Of a stretch of DNA of 64,000 nt, positions 43,041 to 53,794 are shown one piece after another (positions within the stretch are counted from its first letter, which is position 1; the number at the start of each line of letters is the position of its first letter). A program made the translations under genes and the position numbers. The notes under the pieces were generated by a model. That model saw only the letters and a program-made list of their open reading frames with translations. It ran no database searches and was not told where the DNA came from. The DNA is from Bacteroides intestinalis. Its GTDB lineage: Bacteria > Bacteroidota > Bacteroidia > Bacteroidales > Bacteroidaceae. The stretch is from assembly GCF_003464595.1 (NCBI RefSeq), contig NZ_QRZF01000011.1:112932-176931 (forward strand), given 5' to 3'.

Positions 43041-43084
43041 TAGTAAGCACAGTACGATTACAAAAAATGGGATTAAAACTATAA

Positions 43085-43116
43085 AATCCTCTCCGGTTAT
43101 GCCGGAGGGGATTTTT
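43085..43116 (+). terminator. Terminator after rpsP
   Basis: AATCCTCTCCGG (43085-43096) pairs with CCGGAGGGGATT (about 43102-43112), followed by TTTTTT. Confidence 0.9.
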
Positions 43117-43123
43117 TATTGAC

Positions 43124-43131
43124 TATCTTTG
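43124..43131 (+). promoter_or_regulatory. Promoter box deciding the next start
   Basis: TATCTTTG lies here, so transcription starts near 43138. An upstream in-frame ATG at 43119 is outside the transcript and can be rejected in favour of 43164. Confidence 0.7.
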
Positions 43132-43163
43132 TAGCCATATATTTTTACTTAATAATAAAAGCA

Positions 43164-44258
43164 ATGAAAAAATTTATCTATCTGCTCGCTGTGGCTGCTA
43201 TCGTTGCTGCCTGTAGCGGAAACAAAGGTTACGTGGTAACCGGAACCGTAGAGGGTGGAGCTGACGGCGACACTGTATTTTTGCAAAAAGTAGACGGAAG
43301 AAATCTTGTAAAAGTAGACTCCGCAGTAATCACCAAAGGTACATTCACCTTTAAAGGCGTACAAGATACTGCTGTGAACCGTTACGTAACCTACAGACCG
43401 GCAGGAAAAGAAGGTATCCTGATGGACTTCTTCCTTGAAAACGGTAACATCAAGATGAACCTAACCCGCGATAATGACTCTGCTACCGGTACGCCGAGCA
43501 ACGATGCTTATCAGGAAATCAGAGCTCAACTGAATGATCTGAACAAGCAAATGATGACTATATATGAGTCTATGTCAGATACTACACTGACTGACGAGCA
43601 GCGCGAAGCCAAAATGAAGGAAATGAACGATCTGCAAGAAAAATCAATGGAAATCACTAAGGCAGGTATCGCTAAGAACATCACTAACCTGGTGGGCGTT
43701 CATTTGCTGAAGAATAACTACTACTACCTTGAAGTAGACGAACTGGATCCGTTGATGCCGCAAATTCCCGCTGAATTTGCTAACGATGAAGTAATCATCA
43801 AGATCAAAGGAAACGTAGAAAAGATGAAAGCTACTGCTGTAGGCCAGAAGTTCACAGATTTCGAAATGGCAACTCCTGACGGAAAACCGGTGAAACTGTC
43901 TGACTATGTAGGTAAAGGTAAAGTGGTACTCATCGACTTCTGGGCAAGCTGGTGTGGTCCTTGCCGTCGCGAAATGCCGAACCTGGTAGAAGCCTATGCT
44001 CAATACAAGAACAAAGGTTTTGAAATCGTAGGTGTATCTTTGGATCAAAGTGGCGAAGCATGGAAAGATGCTATCGAGAAGCTGAACATCACTTGGCCAC
44101 AAATGTCTGACCTAAAATACTGGAATTGCGAAGGCGCTCAGTTGTATGCAGTAAGCAGTATTCCTCACACTGTATTGATCGACGGTGAAGGAACTATCAT
44201 CGCACGCGGATTGCACGGTGAAGAGTTGCAAACAAAATTGGCAGAAGTTTTGAAATAA
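43164..44258 (+). CDS. Lipoprotein thioredoxin-like (TlpA/DUF4369)
   Basis: A 364-residue protein. A lipobox ends the signal peptide (AAIVAACSG, C17). The N-terminal domain is DUF4369-like (VVTGTVEGGADGDTVFLQK). The C-terminal domain is TlpA/AhpC-type with the redox pair WCGPC (IDFWASWCGPCRREMPNL). It would be attached to a membrane in the periplasm and reduce or exchange disulphides. Start chosen from the promoter box at 43124. Confidence 0.88.
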   Translation: MKKFIYLLAVAAIVAACSGNKGYVVTGTVEGGADGDTVFLQKVDGRNLVKVDSAVITKGTFTFKGVQDTAVNRYVTYRPAGKEGILMDFFLENGNIKMNLTRDNDSATGTPSNDAYQEIRAQLNDLNKQMMTIYESMSDTTLTDEQREAKMKEMNDLQEKSMEITKAGIAKNITNLVGVHLLKNNYYYLEVDELDPLMPQIPAEFANDEVIIKIKGNVEKMKATAVGQKFTDFEMATPDGKPVKLSDYVGKGKVVLIDFWASWCGPCRREMPNLVEAYAQYKNKGFEIVGVSLDQSGEAWKDAIEKLNITWPQMSDLKYWNCEGAQLYAVSSIPHTVLIDGEGTIIARGLHGEELQTKLAEVLK

Positions 44259-44308
44259 TTTTCGTACGGGAAAGAATAATCCCTATTCAAGATTATTTTT
44301 TATAGTAC

Positions 44309-44350
44309 AACCTCGCCTGTTACATGGATGTGTAGCAGGCGAGGTTTTTT
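44309..44350 (+). terminator. Terminator after the thioredoxin-like gene
   Basis: AACCTCGCCTG (44309-44319) pairs with CAGGCGAGGTT (44336-44346), followed by more T residues. Confidence 0.9.
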
Positions 44351-44564
44351 GTATCTACTTACTACATAGGGTTTTCCATTTCGAACAACTTTTAAAAGAC
44401 CTACAAAATAAAAAGTTTTCCATTTCCCTTTTAATCATTACTGAATATCAATTGATTAACATATTTTACAGACACAAAAGTTTTCCAAAAATAAAAACTT
44501 CCAGATTAGTTTATATCTTTGTGCTCCCAATTCAAATGGATAACAAAATAATAAGAATGAGACC

Positions 44565-46772
44565 ATGATACAGACTGTAATCAAAAGAGACGGACGAGTA
44601 GTCGGCTTTAATGAAGAGAAAATAGTAACTGCGATCCGTAAAGCAATGTTACACACGGACAAAGGTGAAGACCTGCAATTGATACGCCAGATCACAGATC
44701 ACATATCCTTCAAGGGAAGTGCACAAATGACGGTGGAAGCCATTCAGGATGCAGTAGAAATGGAGCTGATGAAGAGTAGCCGGAAAGATGTGGCACAAAA
44801 GTATATTGCTTACCGCAACCAGCGTAGCATTGCCCGCAAAGCCAAGACACGTGATATGTTTCTGGAGATTATAGAGATCAAGTCCAACGATGTGACACGG
44901 GAAAATGCCAATATGAATGCCGATACTCCGGCGGGCATGATGATGAAGTTTGCCAGTGAAACCACCAAACCGTTTGTAGACGACTATTTGTTGAGTGACG
45001 AGGTACTGGAAGCTGTACACAACAATTATCTGCATATTCATGATAAGGACTACTACCCTACCAAAAGTCTGACATGCGTTCAACACCCGCTGGACCGCAT
45101 TTTGTCCTGTGGCTTTTCTGCCGGACATGGCGAATCACGTCCTGCCAAACGCATCGAAACAGCAAGTATCCTGGGATGTATCTCACTGGAAACTGCCCAG
45201 AATGAAATGCATGGTGGACAGGCTATTCCTGCATTCGATTTTTATCTGGCACCTTATGTACGCAACAGCTACATCGAAGAAATCAAGAATCTGGAAGAAC
45301 TGAACGGAAAAGATTATTCACATCTTTATCAGAAGGAACTTACAGACTACCTGCAACAGCCGTTGGATGGTCTGTCCGACGAAAAACGCATTGTACAACA
45401 TGCCATCAACAAAACTGTAGCACGTGTACACCAGTCCATGGAAGCATTCATCCATAATATGAATACCATTCACTCACGCGGCGGCAATCAAGTCGTATTC
45501 AGCTCTATCAACTACGGCACGGATACATCAGCCGAGGGACGTTGCATCATCCGCGAGTTACTGAAAAGCACCTATCAGGGCGTAGGCAATGGCGAAACTG
45601 CCATCTTCCCTATCCAGATATGGAAAAAGAAACGTGGCGTAAGCTATCTGCCGGAAGACCGCAACTATGATCTTTACCAACTTGCCTGCAAAGTGACCGC
45701 ACGCCGTTTCTTCCCGAACTTCCTGAACCTGGACGCTACATTCAACCAGAGTGAAGAATGGAGAGCGGACGATCCTCAGCGTTATCAGCACGAAGTGGCA
45801 ACCATGGGATGCCGCACACGTGTATTCGAAAACCGCTTCGGGCCGAAAACATCCATCGGACGCGGAAATATTTCTTTCTCCACCATCAACATCGTACGCC
45901 TGGGCATCGAATGCATGAAGATAGAAGACGAAGAATTGCGTATAGCCAAATTCTTCGCCAAACTGGATGCAATGCTCGAAGTTACAGCCCGCCAACTCCA
46001 CGAACGCATGGAATTCCAGAAAACAGCATTTGCCAAGCAATTTCCGCTGTTAATGTCTGCTTTATGGGTGGGTAGCGAAAAGCTGAAACCTAACGATACG
46101 ATTGCTTCTGTTATCAATCAGGGAACACTGGGTATCGGTTTCATCGGTCTGGCAGAATGCCTGGTAGCCCTTACAGGAAAACATCATGGAGAATCGGAAG
46201 AATCACAAAAACTGGGAGTGAAGATAGTAACCTATATCCGTGATCGTGCCAACCAGTTCTCCGAACAGTATCACCATAACTACAGTGTGCTGGCCACGCC
46301 TGCCGAAGGTTTATCGGGTAAGTTCACAGGTGCCGACCGTAAGAAATTCGGGGTACTGCCAGGTATTACAGACCGGGATTATTATACAAACTCCAATCAC
46401 GTACCCGTATATTATAAGTGCAGTGCCCGCCATAAAGCTGAAGTAGAAGCACCGTATCACGATCTGACACGTGGCGGACACATCTTCTATGTAGAAATAG
46501 ACGGTGATGCAACACATAACCCCGAAGTTATCATGCGTGTAGTAGATATGATGGATCAGTATAACATTGGATACGGTTCAGTAAACCACAACCGTAACCG
46601 CTGTCTGGAATGCGGCTACGAAAATTCAACTCCGAATCTGGAAGCTTGCCCTAAATGCGGAAGTACCCACATCGATAAATTACAGCGTATCACCGGTTAT
46701 CTGGTAGGTACTACCGACCGCTGGAACAACGCTAAATTGGCGGAACTGAACGACCGTGTCATTCACAATTAA
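44565..46772 (+). CDS. nrdD: Anaerobic ribonucleoside-triphosphate reductase (class III)
   Basis: A 735-residue glycyl radical enzyme. The N-terminus is an ATP-cone (IKRDGRVVGFNEEKIVTAIR, residues 4-23), which allows allosteric control by ATP and dATP. Near the C-terminus are a zinc site (C680-x2-C683, then C695-x2-C698) and the glycyl radical site RITGYLVGTTDRWN (G711). It converts NTPs to dNTPs without oxygen. It is followed by its activase. A TATCTTTG box at 44514-44521 gives the promoter. Confidence 0.95.
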   Translation: MIQTVIKRDGRVVGFNEEKIVTAIRKAMLHTDKGEDLQLIRQITDHISFKGSAQMTVEAIQDAVEMELMKSSRKDVAQKYIAYRNQRSIARKAKTRDMFLEIIEIKSNDVTRENANMNADTPAGMMMKFASETTKPFVDDYLLSDEVLEAVHNNYLHIHDKDYYPTKSLTCVQHPLDRILSCGFSAGHGESRPAKRIETASILGCISLETAQNEMHGGQAIPAFDFYLAPYVRNSYIEEIKNLEELNGKDYSHLYQKELTDYLQQPLDGLSDEKRIVQHAINKTVARVHQSMEAFIHNMNTIHSRGGNQVVFSSINYGTDTSAEGRCIIRELLKSTYQGVGNGETAIFPIQIWKKKRGVSYLPEDRNYDLYQLACKVTARRFFPNFLNLDATFNQSEEWRADDPQRYQHEVATMGCRTRVFENRFGPKTSIGRGNISFSTINIVRLGIECMKIEDEELRIAKFFAKLDAMLEVTARQLHERMEFQKTAFAKQFPLLMSALWVGSEKLKPNDTIASVINQGTLGIGFIGLAECLVALTGKHHGESEESQKLGVKIVTYIRDRANQFSEQYHHNYSVLATPAEGLSGKFTGADRKKFGVLPGITDRDYYTNSNHVPVYYKCSARHKAEVEAPYHDLTRGGHIFYVEIDGDATHNPEVIMRVVDMMDQYNIGYGSVNHNRNRCLECGYENSTPNLEACPKCGSTHIDKLQRITGYLVGTTDRWNNAKLAELNDRVIHN

Positions 46773-46786
46773 AAATTATAAATTTA

Positions 46787-46827
46787 AAATTAAAGGGCTG
46801 CGCAATAACGAAGCAGCCCCTTAATTT
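46787..46827 (+). terminator. Hairpin built from a dispersed GGCTGCGCA element
   Basis: AAATTAA and GGGCTGC (46787-46801) pair with GCAGCCC and TTAATTT (46813-46827). This AATTAAA plus GGCTGCGCA unit recurs at 5155-5180 and inside the 40-kb repeats. It sits between nrdD and nrdG, so probably allows read-through. Confidence 0.65.
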
Positions 46828-46878
46828 CATTCCCTCTCACCAACCTTTAATTTTTAATTCTTAATTTTTAATTGAATC

Positions 46879-47388
46879 ATGCTTTCTATTCTTGATATTA
46901 TAGAAGATACCACAGTGGACGGTCCGGGTTTCCGGACCTCCATTTATGCTGCCGGATGCCCGAATAGATGCCCGGGCTGCCACAATCCCGAATCCTGGGA
47001 TATCGATCGGGGGCATTGGATGTCAACAGACGAAATATTGGAAAAAGTACTTGCCGACGACTTTGCAGACGTAACATTCAGTGGCGGAGACCCGATGTAC
47101 CAGCCGGAAGGATTTGCAGAACTGGCATGCGCCATTAAGGAAAAAAGCGGTAAAAATATCTGGTGTTATACCGGATATACATTTGAAACTCTGCTGCGCA
47201 ACCCTCTACAGGCCAAACTATTGCAATACATCGATGTACTGGTAGATGGAAAATTCAAACAAGAACTGTGGGATGAAAGCCTGTGCTTCCGCGGAAGTAA
47301 AAACCAACGCCTGATCGACGTACAGGCTTCACTGCGGACAGAAGAGGTAGTGGCCTACAACTATAACCCTGTACCTCGTATCGCTTAA
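46879..47388 (+). CDS. nrdG: Anaerobic ribonucleotide reductase activase
   Basis: A 169-residue radical SAM protein with the iron-sulphur motif CPNRCPGC (C27, C31, C34). It uses S-adenosylmethionine to make the glycyl radical on NrdD. It lies 106 bp after nrdD. Confidence 0.93.
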   Translation: MLSILDIIEDTTVDGPGFRTSIYAAGCPNRCPGCHNPESWDIDRGHWMSTDEILEKVLADDFADVTFSGGDPMYQPEGFAELACAIKEKSGKNIWCYTGYTFETLLRNPLQAKLLQYIDVLVDGKFKQELWDESLCFRGSKNQRLIDVQASLRTEEVVAYNYNPVPRIA

Positions 47389-47478
47389 TAATCAGCAAAC
47401 ATAAGGAGGTGCTTCTGATGCATCTCCTTCCCTGTCCACCTTCTCAAAAATTCCCGCAATTATACCTTGCATCACTTT

Positions 47479-47506
47479 TTTGTTTTCTCAAAAAGCCGTA
47501 CCTTTG
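47479..47506 (+). promoter_or_regulatory. Promoter of the threonine/serine exporter genes
   Basis: TACCTTTG (47499-47506) with a TTTG at 47479-47482, spacing 16 bp, shorter than ideal. Confidence 0.55.
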
Positions 47507-47550
47507 CGGCGCTTTTCAAGAACAGATAATATTAGGATAACATTTTAAGT

Positions 47551-48318
47551 ATGAATTCGCCAAACGAATTAAAAGAAATTACCCGGTTTTTACTGGAGTA
47601 TGCCAATCGTCTTATGGGTTCCGGTGTACACACTTCACGCGTGATACGAAACACTCGCCGCATCGGAAAGTCACTGGATGTAGACGTGAAAATGAGCCTT
47701 TTTCAAAAGACCATGGTAGTAAGCGTATGCGACATCGACAGCACTGAAGTTTATAATGAAGTAGCCATCATCCCCGCTTTTCCCATCAGTTTTGAGCTGA
47801 ATGCCGAACTGAGTGCACTCAGTTGGGAAGCTTATGACAACCATCTGCCTCTCGACACCCTGTGGGAAAAATACGAGAAAATCATTGCACGCCCCAAAAT
47901 GGACCCGCTTTGCACACTGTTCCTGGTGGGATTTGCCAATGCATCATTCTGCGCCCTGTTCGGTGGCGACTGGACTGCACGCCTCATTGTATTCTCTGCC
48001 ACTCTCATAGGTTTCTACGTCAAACAAATTATGCAGAAAAAGAAAATCAACCATTACCTTGTTTTCATAGTCTCTGCATTCATCGCTTCTATGGTTGCTT
48101 CTTCAGCTTTGACACTGGAAACCACCGCCGAAATTGCCATCGCTACAAGCGTTCTTTACCTGGTACCCGGAGTACCTTTGCTGAACGGTGTTATCGATAT
48201 TGTAGAAGGGCACGTACTCACCGGATGCACCCGCCTTATTCAGGCTTTATTGCTGGTACTATGTATTTCCGTAGGACTTTCCTGTACTCTTATGTTAATT
48301 AGAAATAGTTTATTATGA
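47551..48318 (+). CDS. Threonine/serine exporter, large subunit (ThrE N-terminal type)
   Basis: A 255-residue protein. A soluble N-terminal part (SGVHTSRVIRNTRRIGKSLD) is followed by about five membrane segments with the ThrE pattern (LVPGVPLLNGVIDIVEGH). The family moves threonine and serine out of the cell. In many bacteria the exporter is one gene; here it is split, with the C-terminal part in the next gene, whose start overlaps this stop (ATGA). Confidence 0.8.
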   Translation: MNSPNELKEITRFLLEYANRLMGSGVHTSRVIRNTRRIGKSLDVDVKMSLFQKTMVVSVCDIDSTEVYNEVAIIPAFPISFELNAELSALSWEAYDNHLPLDTLWEKYEKIIARPKMDPLCTLFLVGFANASFCALFGGDWTARLIVFSATLIGFYVKQIMQKKKINHYLVFIVSAFIASMVASSALTLETTAEIAIATSVLYLVPGVPLLNGVIDIVEGHVLTGCTRLIQALLLVLCISVGLSCTLMLIRNSLL

Positions 48319-48809
48319 TACTTGTTGATATACTTACAGACGGCATATTCGCCGCTGTCGCCGCTATCGGTTTCGGAGCGATTTCAGATCCTCCTTTGCG
48401 TGCTTTCCCTTCCATTGCTTTGCTTGCCGCCATCGGTCATGCCCTGCGCTTCTGCCTGATGACGTATCTGGGAGTGGATATTGCTACTGCATCCCTATGT
48501 GCTTCTTTCAGTATCGGTATGGGAAGTTTGGTTCTGGGAAAACGTATCTATTGCCCCATGACTGTACTTTATATTCCTGCATTGCTGCCCATGATTCCGG
48601 GTATGTATGCCTACAAAATAGTATTCTCGCTCATCATGTTCATGCAGAACCTGAAAGTGCCCGAATTACAGGAAAAGTATCTGATTGACTTATTTACAAA
48701 TTCAATCATTACCTGTAGTGTTATCTTCATGTTGGCAGTGGGCGCTACTATACCGTTGTTCCTGTTCATCAAACGGGCCTTCTCCATGACAAGACACGAG
48801 AAAAAATAA
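48315..48809 (+). CDS. Threonine/serine exporter, small subunit (ThrE C-terminal type)
   Basis: A 164-residue protein of about five membrane helices (LPMIPGMYAYKIVFSLIMF), the second half of the ThrE fold. It overlaps the first half by 4 bp and completes the transporter. Confidence 0.8.
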   Translation: MILVDILTDGIFAAVAAIGFGAISDPPLRAFPSIALLAAIGHALRFCLMTYLGVDIATASLCASFSIGMGSLVLGKRIYCPMTVLYIPALLPMIPGMYAYKIVFSLIMFMQNLKVPELQEKYLIDLFTNSIITCSVIFMLAVGATIPLFLFIKRAFSMTRHEKK

Positions 48810-48840
48810 AAGTTGAAAATTAAAAATTAAAAGATTGCGT

Positions 48841-49563
48841 ATGGAAGTTTTTTGGAAAACAATCGCACAATATAATGAAGGAACCTGGATAGCCCAGATC
48901 GTTATAACCGTTGTAGGCATCTTGCTGACCATACTTCTCTATCAGAAACCGACACTACTGGTCAAGCGGCTGATGAAGGGATATATGGTATTTTTAAATA
49001 GCTGGATTTCTATCGTCTACTACATGATTTATTGTGGTGACCGGAATTACAATTATATACTTGCCATATTCTGGGGCATAATCGCACTTATCTGGCTATG
49101 GGATCTCATTACGAACTATACGCCGTTTGAGCGTTACCACAAATATGACAAGCTGACTTACATATTGTATGCCATGCCGTTCCTTTACCCTCTCCTCTCA
49201 TGGGCACGGGGCATGGAATTCCCGATGATGACTACCTGTGTGATGCCTTGTTCCGTAGCCGTATTCACTATCGGATTGTTGTTGGCGTTTTCCCGTAAGG
49301 TCAATCTATTGGTGATCCTTTTCCTTTGTCACTGGGCGCTCATTGCTTTCTCCAAAGTTTACGTCTACAAAATTCCGGAAGATTTATTGTTGGCCAGTGC
49401 AACCGTACCTGCCATCTATCTCTTCTTCAAGAACTACTTCGACCAGAATCTGCATAAGGAAACAAAACCAAGTGCCAAATATACAAACTGGATATTAATA
49501 GCACTTTGCTTAGCAATCGGAATATTTCTGAGTATTACGATATTTCACGAGCTGGCAGGATAA
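48841..49563 (+). CDS. Hypothetical membrane protein
   Basis: A 240-residue protein with about seven hydrophobic segments and no family I recognise. The ATG at 48841 is chosen over a TTG two codons upstream. It follows the exporter by 31 bp and may be in the same unit. A bidirectional terminator ends it. Confidence 0.65.
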   Translation: MEVFWKTIAQYNEGTWIAQIVITVVGILLTILLYQKPTLLVKRLMKGYMVFLNSWISIVYYMIYCGDRNYNYILAIFWGIIALIWLWDLITNYTPFERYHKYDKLTYILYAMPFLYPLLSWARGMEFPMMTTCVMPCSVAVFTIGLLLAFSRKVNLLVILFLCHWALIAFSKVYVYKIPEDLLLASATVPAIYLFFKNYFDQNLHKETKPSAKYTNWILIALCLAIGIFLSITIFHELAG

Positions 49564-49564
49564 T

Positions 49565-49608
49565 AAAAAGAGGAATGATGAAACGGAGCGTTCATCATTC
49601 CTCTTTTT
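49565..49608. terminator. Bidirectional terminator
   Basis: AAAAAGAGGAATGATGAA (49565-49582) and TTCATCATTCCTCTTTTT (49591-49608) form a perfect 18-bp stem between two convergent genes; T runs lie on both strands. Confidence 0.95.
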
Positions 49609-49616
49609 ATCTTAAA

Positions 49617-50360
49617 TCATTTCTTTCCTTGGTTCGCCACCGCTTCCATCAACTTCTTTATCTCCTCCGGATCTCCCAGAAAATAATCCTTCGTCAAATT
49701 CAGGTCGTCATCGAATTCGAATACATAAGGCACAGCAGTCGGCAGATTCAGCTTTACAATATCTTCATCGGAGATACCTTTCAGGTGTTTGATAATTCCT
49801 CGCAAACTGTTGCCGTGCGCTACTACAAGTAGCTCATCTGCAGTCTTCAGATTCGGGAAAATCACACATTTCCAATAAGGCATAATGCGTTCTATTGTAT
49901 CTTTCAGCGACTCTGTACGAGGCAATTCGGCATCGGGCACTTCATTGTATCGAACCTCAAAACGCGGGTTACGGGGATCATCTTCAGCCAATGCATGTGG
50001 AGCCACATCATAGCTGCGACGCCAGACTAACACCTGTTCTTCACCATATTTTTCAGCAGTCTCCGCCTTGTTCAACCCCTGTAGCTGCCCGTAGTGCTTC
50101 TCGTTCAGACGCCAGGATTTTTCTACCGGTATCCAGTCCTGATCCATACGATCCAATACCACATTCAGCGTCTTTACTGCACGCTTCAGGTAAGAGGTAT
50201 AGGCCTTATCAAACTGAAAGTCATTATCTACCAATAACTCTCCTGCCTTCTTAGCTTCGGCAATGCCTTTCTCTGTTAAATCCACATCGGTCCAACCTGT
50301 GAAACGATTCTCTTTATTCCATGCGCTCTCACCGTGGCGGAGCAATACAATTTTCTTCAT
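49617..50360 (-). CDS. gpmA: 2,3-bisphosphoglycerate-dependent phosphoglycerate mutase
   Basis: A 247-residue enzyme. The N-terminus has the phosphohistidine motif [10 protein letters not shown] (H9), followed by [12 protein letters not shown], and the second catalytic histidine in [10 protein letters not shown]. It interconverts 3- and 2-phosphoglycerate in glycolysis. It is a leftward single gene or short unit with the next one. Confidence 0.93.
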   Translation of the reverse strand: MKKIVLLRHGESAWNKENRFTGWTDVDLTEKGIAEAKKAGELLVDNDFQFDKAYTSYLKRAVKTLNVVLDRMDQDWIPVEKSWRLNEKHYGQLQGLNKAETAEKYGEEQVLVWRRSYDVAPHALAEDDPRNPRFEVRYNEVPDAELPRTESLKDTIERIMPYWKCVIFPNLKTADELLVVAHGNSLRGIIKHLKGISDEDIVKLNLPTAVPYVFEFDDDLNLTKDYFLGDPEEIKKLMEAVANQGKK

Positions 50361-50433
50361 ACGAATTTCTATTTTATTAGTCGTATAAATAAAACACGTA
50401 TCTACCGGAACTTGTTCAACAGAGAAATACGCC

Positions 50434-51096
50434 CTACTTCGTCAGCGAATCAGCATATATATACAAAATCAACATCTGCTGTGCATCGTCAAACTTCACA
50501 CCATTTTCCTTAATGTAACGTTCCAAGTCTTCCCGATAATCAGAGTTCAGTTTCAGGAATTGCTTCATATTGCGAATTTCTTTCTTCTTTCCCTTTTTCT
50601 CCACCCAATACACATTGTAGCGTCTGCCCAACTCCAGGCGTCCGGGATCATACACGGCAGTCATCCTACCACTGTTACTGCCTACCATAGAGTAGGTCGT
50701 AGTATTGGAAACGGAAGAAGTACCGCCATATCCTGCTGCTTTCGGTTTATCGCGTGCAGTTCCTTTGTACTGTACATAGAATGGAGGTTCGGAAGATAAT
50801 ATCTCGACTCCGGCACCTTTTTCAGGATAAAACGTCCGTTCACCGAACTTTATAATATTCACCTCATCAACATTCGACAAGATCTTGACTTGCTGCCCAT
50901 CCCGTTCATCAATAAAGTAGAATTTCTCACTTACCAGATTATAGTTCATTTTGTTGCGAACCTGCCTGCCGTTTTTCAGGTAAACGGTAGCCTCCTGATA
51001 ATCACCAAAAAGAAACGAGGAATTCTCCCCACTCTGTGCATATCCTTCCGAAACCGCACAAAACAAAACGCTCAGAAAAAGAAGTAACTGTCTCAT
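50434..51096 (-). CDS. Secreted hypothetical protein
   Basis: A 220-residue protein with a signal peptide (cleavage likely after SEGYAQ). The rest is beta-rich ([19 protein letters not shown]). I do not recognise a family. It likely acts in the periplasm or envelope. Confidence 0.7.
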   Translation of the reverse strand: MRQLLLFLSVLFCAVSEGYAQSGENSSFLFGDYQEATVYLKNGRQVRNKMNYNLVSEKFYFIDERDGQQVKILSNVDEVNIIKFGERTFYPEKGAGVEILSSEPPFYVQYKGTARDKPKAAGYGGTSSVSNTTTYSMVGSNSGRMTAVYDPGRLELGRRYNVYWVEKKGKKKEIRNMKQFLKLNSDYREDLERYIKENGVKFDDAQQMLILYIYADSLTK

Positions 51097-51129
51097 AGCA
51101 CATTATTTATAAGGTGAATAAAAAACAAA

Positions 51130-51168
51130 AGCTGCTCCGAGAGGTTTGACAACCTCCCGCAAGCAGCT
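51130..51168 (-). terminator. Terminator of the glycogen operon
   Basis: AGCTGCT...AGGTT and AACCT...AGCAGCT arms form a long stem; on the minus strand it is followed by TTTTGTTTTTT. Confidence 0.85.
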
Positions 51169-51192
51169 TCACTATGTTGATATATTAAACTC

Positions 51193-53757
51193 TTACACGA
51201 ACCAGCGAACGTAACAGAAATCCTGACGGTGAGGCAGGTCAGAGTTTTTCGGGAACATGCGGTAGGATACCTTGAAGCTACCTGCGTTCTCTAATTTATG
51301 TTTCACCTGGAAGGTATAGAGGTTACCCTCTTTCTTCACTACGCTAAACGGCTCAACAGAGTAAACGTGTTGTTTACCGTCACCGGCAGTGTAAGTAATT
51401 ACCAGTTCCAGACCGATTGCATCGTTCAAGCCCTTCTCATCAATAACGTAAGTAATGGTGTATTCCTTACCGCTTTCGATGGTAGCCTGCAGCAATTCTT
51501 CACACTTGTCATAAGATACGACCTCGATGCTGTCCCACTTAGAAACCACTTCTTCTTTCCAAGCAGCAATTTCCTTAGCTTTGGCATTGTCATTGGCAGA
51601 CAGTGCGCTGAAACGTTTAGCCAACTTAGTATAGAACTTGCTATAATAGTCGTCCAACTGACGTTTCATTGTATAGTGAGGTGCAATCTGTGCGATAGAA
51701 TTCTTGATAGTCTTCACCCAACCTTCAGAGTATCCCTTCTTGTTGCGTGCATAGTACAACGGCAAAATCTCAGTTTCAAGGATGCTGTAGATAGTAGCTG
51801 CATCGAGCTGATCCTGATGATCCTGGTTCTGGTAAGTACGCTTTTCTGTCAGCGCCCAACCTGCACCTTCGCGGTAGCCTTCCAACCACCAACCGTCGAG
51901 TACGGAGAAGTTTACAACACCGTTCATCAACGCTTTCTCACCGGAAGTACCGGATGCTTCGAGCGGACGAGTCGGAGTATTCAACCAGATATCCACACCG
52001 GATACCAGACGGCGAGCCAGCTGCATATCATAGTTTTCCAGGAAGATAATCTTACCCAGGAATTCCGGACGACGGGAGATTTCGATAATTCTCTTGATCA
52101 GACCTTGACCCGCTCCGTCATGCGGGTGAGCCTTACCGGTGAACAGGAACTGTACCGGATAGTCAGGGTTGTTCACAATCTTAGCCAGACGGTCAAGGTC
52201 AGTGAACAGCAGGTGAGCACGTTTGTAAGTAGCAAAACGACGACCGAAACCAATCAGTAATGCATTCGGATTGATCTTATCCATCAACGAAACGATACGT
52301 GAAGGATCACCCTGATTCTTCAACCAGGTTTCGCGATATTGCTTGCGAACATAGTCGATCAACTTGTTCTTCAAAGCCATACGTGTTTCCCAGATTTTTT
52401 CATCGGGCACATTATAGATAGCTTCCCAAATCTTCGGGTTAGACTGATCGTACAAGAAGTTCTCGTCGAAGTTAGCAGCATAGAGATGTTTCCATTCAGT
52501 AGCGCTCCAAGTTGGGAAGTGTACACCGTTGGTAACATAACCCACATGCATTTCTTCGGGGAAATAGCCCTTCCAGATAGTAGAGAACATTTCCTGAGAA
52601 ACTTTTCCGTGCAACCAGCTTACACCGTTCACTTCCTGTGAAGTGTTGCAGGCGAAGATAGACATACAGAAACGTTCGCCTTTATCACCCGGATTATTAC
52701 GTCCGAGATCCATCAGGTCATCCCAGCTGATACCCATCTTGGCAGGATAACCGCCCATATATTTGCCGAAAAGACCTTCGTCGAAATAGTCGTGACCGGC
52801 AGGAACCGGAGTATGTACAGTATACAGAGAAGATGCACGCACCAGTTCGATAGCCTGATCGTAAGACAAACCTTCTGCTACATAGTCACAGATACGCTGA
52901 ACATTGATCAATGCTGCATGTCCTTCGTTACAGTGATAAACTTCTTTCTTGATACCCAGTTTCTTCAGGGTCAAGATACCACCGATACCGAGCAGAATTT
53001 CTTGTTTCAGACGGTTTTCCCAGTCACCACCATAAAGCTGGTGAGTGATAGGACGGTCGAATTCACTATTCATTTCATTGTCCGTATCCAACAGATAGAG
53101 AGAGATACGTCCCACATTCACGCGCCATACAAACGCATGAACAAAGTAATCCAGATAAGGAACATCCACAATCACCTGATTACCATTCTCGTCCATCACA
53201 CGTTCGATAGGCAACTGGCCGAAGTTCTGAGCTTCGTAGTTGGCAATCTGCTGACCATCCATAGAGAGAGTCTGTGTAAAGTAACCATAACGATACAGGA
53301 AACCGACTGCGCAAAGGTCTACATTGCTGTCAGAAGCCTCTTTCAGGTAGTCGCCGGCAAGAACGCCCAAACCACCTGAATATATCTTAAGTACCTGGTT
53401 CAAACCATACTCCATGCTGAAATAAGCAATTGAAGGGCGTTTTTTATCAGGTTCTACATCCATATATGCTCTAAACTTAGAATACACATCATTCATTCTT
53501 TTCAGAATAACTTTGTCGTTTGCGAGTGCTTCGAGCTTAGCATAACTCATTCTTTCTAACAAGAGTACAGGGTTATGACCAACTTCTTTCCACAGAGCGG
53601 GGTCAAGATCTCTAAACAGTTCAGTAGCTTCGTAGTTCCAAGACCACCAAATGTTGTGTGCCAATTCAGACAATTTCTCCAACTCAGCAGGAATATGAGA
53701 TTTCACATTCACATCTTTCCAGTTCGGAGTGTTTACATTACTAACTTTAATCTTCAT
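51193..53757 (-). CDS. glgP: Alpha-glucan (glycogen) phosphorylase
   Basis: An 854-residue GT35 enzyme. The N-terminal domain ([15 protein letters not shown], residues about 34-48) belongs to the DUF3417-type phosphorylases. [10 protein letters not shown] marks the catalytic core. [14 protein letters not shown] (about 610-625) corresponds to the pyridoxal-phosphate region. It releases glucose 1-phosphate from glycogen. It lies 37 bp after the synthase in the same operon, giving coupled synthesis and breakdown. Confidence 0.92.
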   Translation of the reverse strand: MKIKVSNVNTPNWKDVNVKSHIPAELEKLSELAHNIWWSWNYEATELFRDLDPALWKEVGHNPVLLLERMSYAKLEALANDKVILKRMNDVYSKFRAYMDVEPDKKRPSIAYFSMEYGLNQVLKIYSGGLGVLAGDYLKEASDSNVDLCAVGFLYRYGYFTQTLSMDGQQIANYEAQNFGQLPIERVMDENGNQVIVDVPYLDYFVHAFVWRVNVGRISLYLLDTDNEMNSEFDRPITHQLYGGDWENRLKQEILLGIGGILTLKKLGIKKEVYHCNEGHAALINVQRICDYVAEGLSYDQAIELVRASSLYTVHTPVPAGHDYFDEGLFGKYMGGYPAKMGISWDDLMDLGRNNPGDKGERFCMSIFACNTSQEVNGVSWLHGKVSQEMFSTIWKGYFPEEMHVGYVTNGVHFPTWSATEWKHLYAANFDENFLYDQSNPKIWEAIYNVPDEKIWETRMALKNKLIDYVRKQYRETWLKNQGDPSRIVSLMDKINPNALLIGFGRRFATYKRAHLLFTDLDRLAKIVNNPDYPVQFLFTGKAHPHDGAGQGLIKRIIEISRRPEFLGKIIFLENYDMQLARRLVSGVDIWLNTPTRPLEASGTSGEKALMNGVVNFSVLDGWWLEGYREGAGWALTEKRTYQNQDHQDQLDAATIYSILETEILPLYYARNKKGYSEGWVKTIKNSIAQIAPHYTMKRQLDDYYSKFYTKLAKRFSALSANDNAKAKEIAAWKEEVVSKWDSIEVVSYDKCEELLQATIESGKEYTITYVIDEKGLNDAIGLELVITYTAGDGKQHVYSVEPFSVVKKEGNLYTFQVKHKLENAGSFKVSYRMFPKNSDLPHRQDFCYVRWFV

Positions 53758-53794
53758 TGTATGATAACTTGATTGATTAATATTCTATTTCTAT

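Noticed and set aside
51298..52260. 320-codon rightward open frame opposite glycogen phosphorylase
   Set aside because: It is antisense to a conserved enzyme frame, without start context or motifs.
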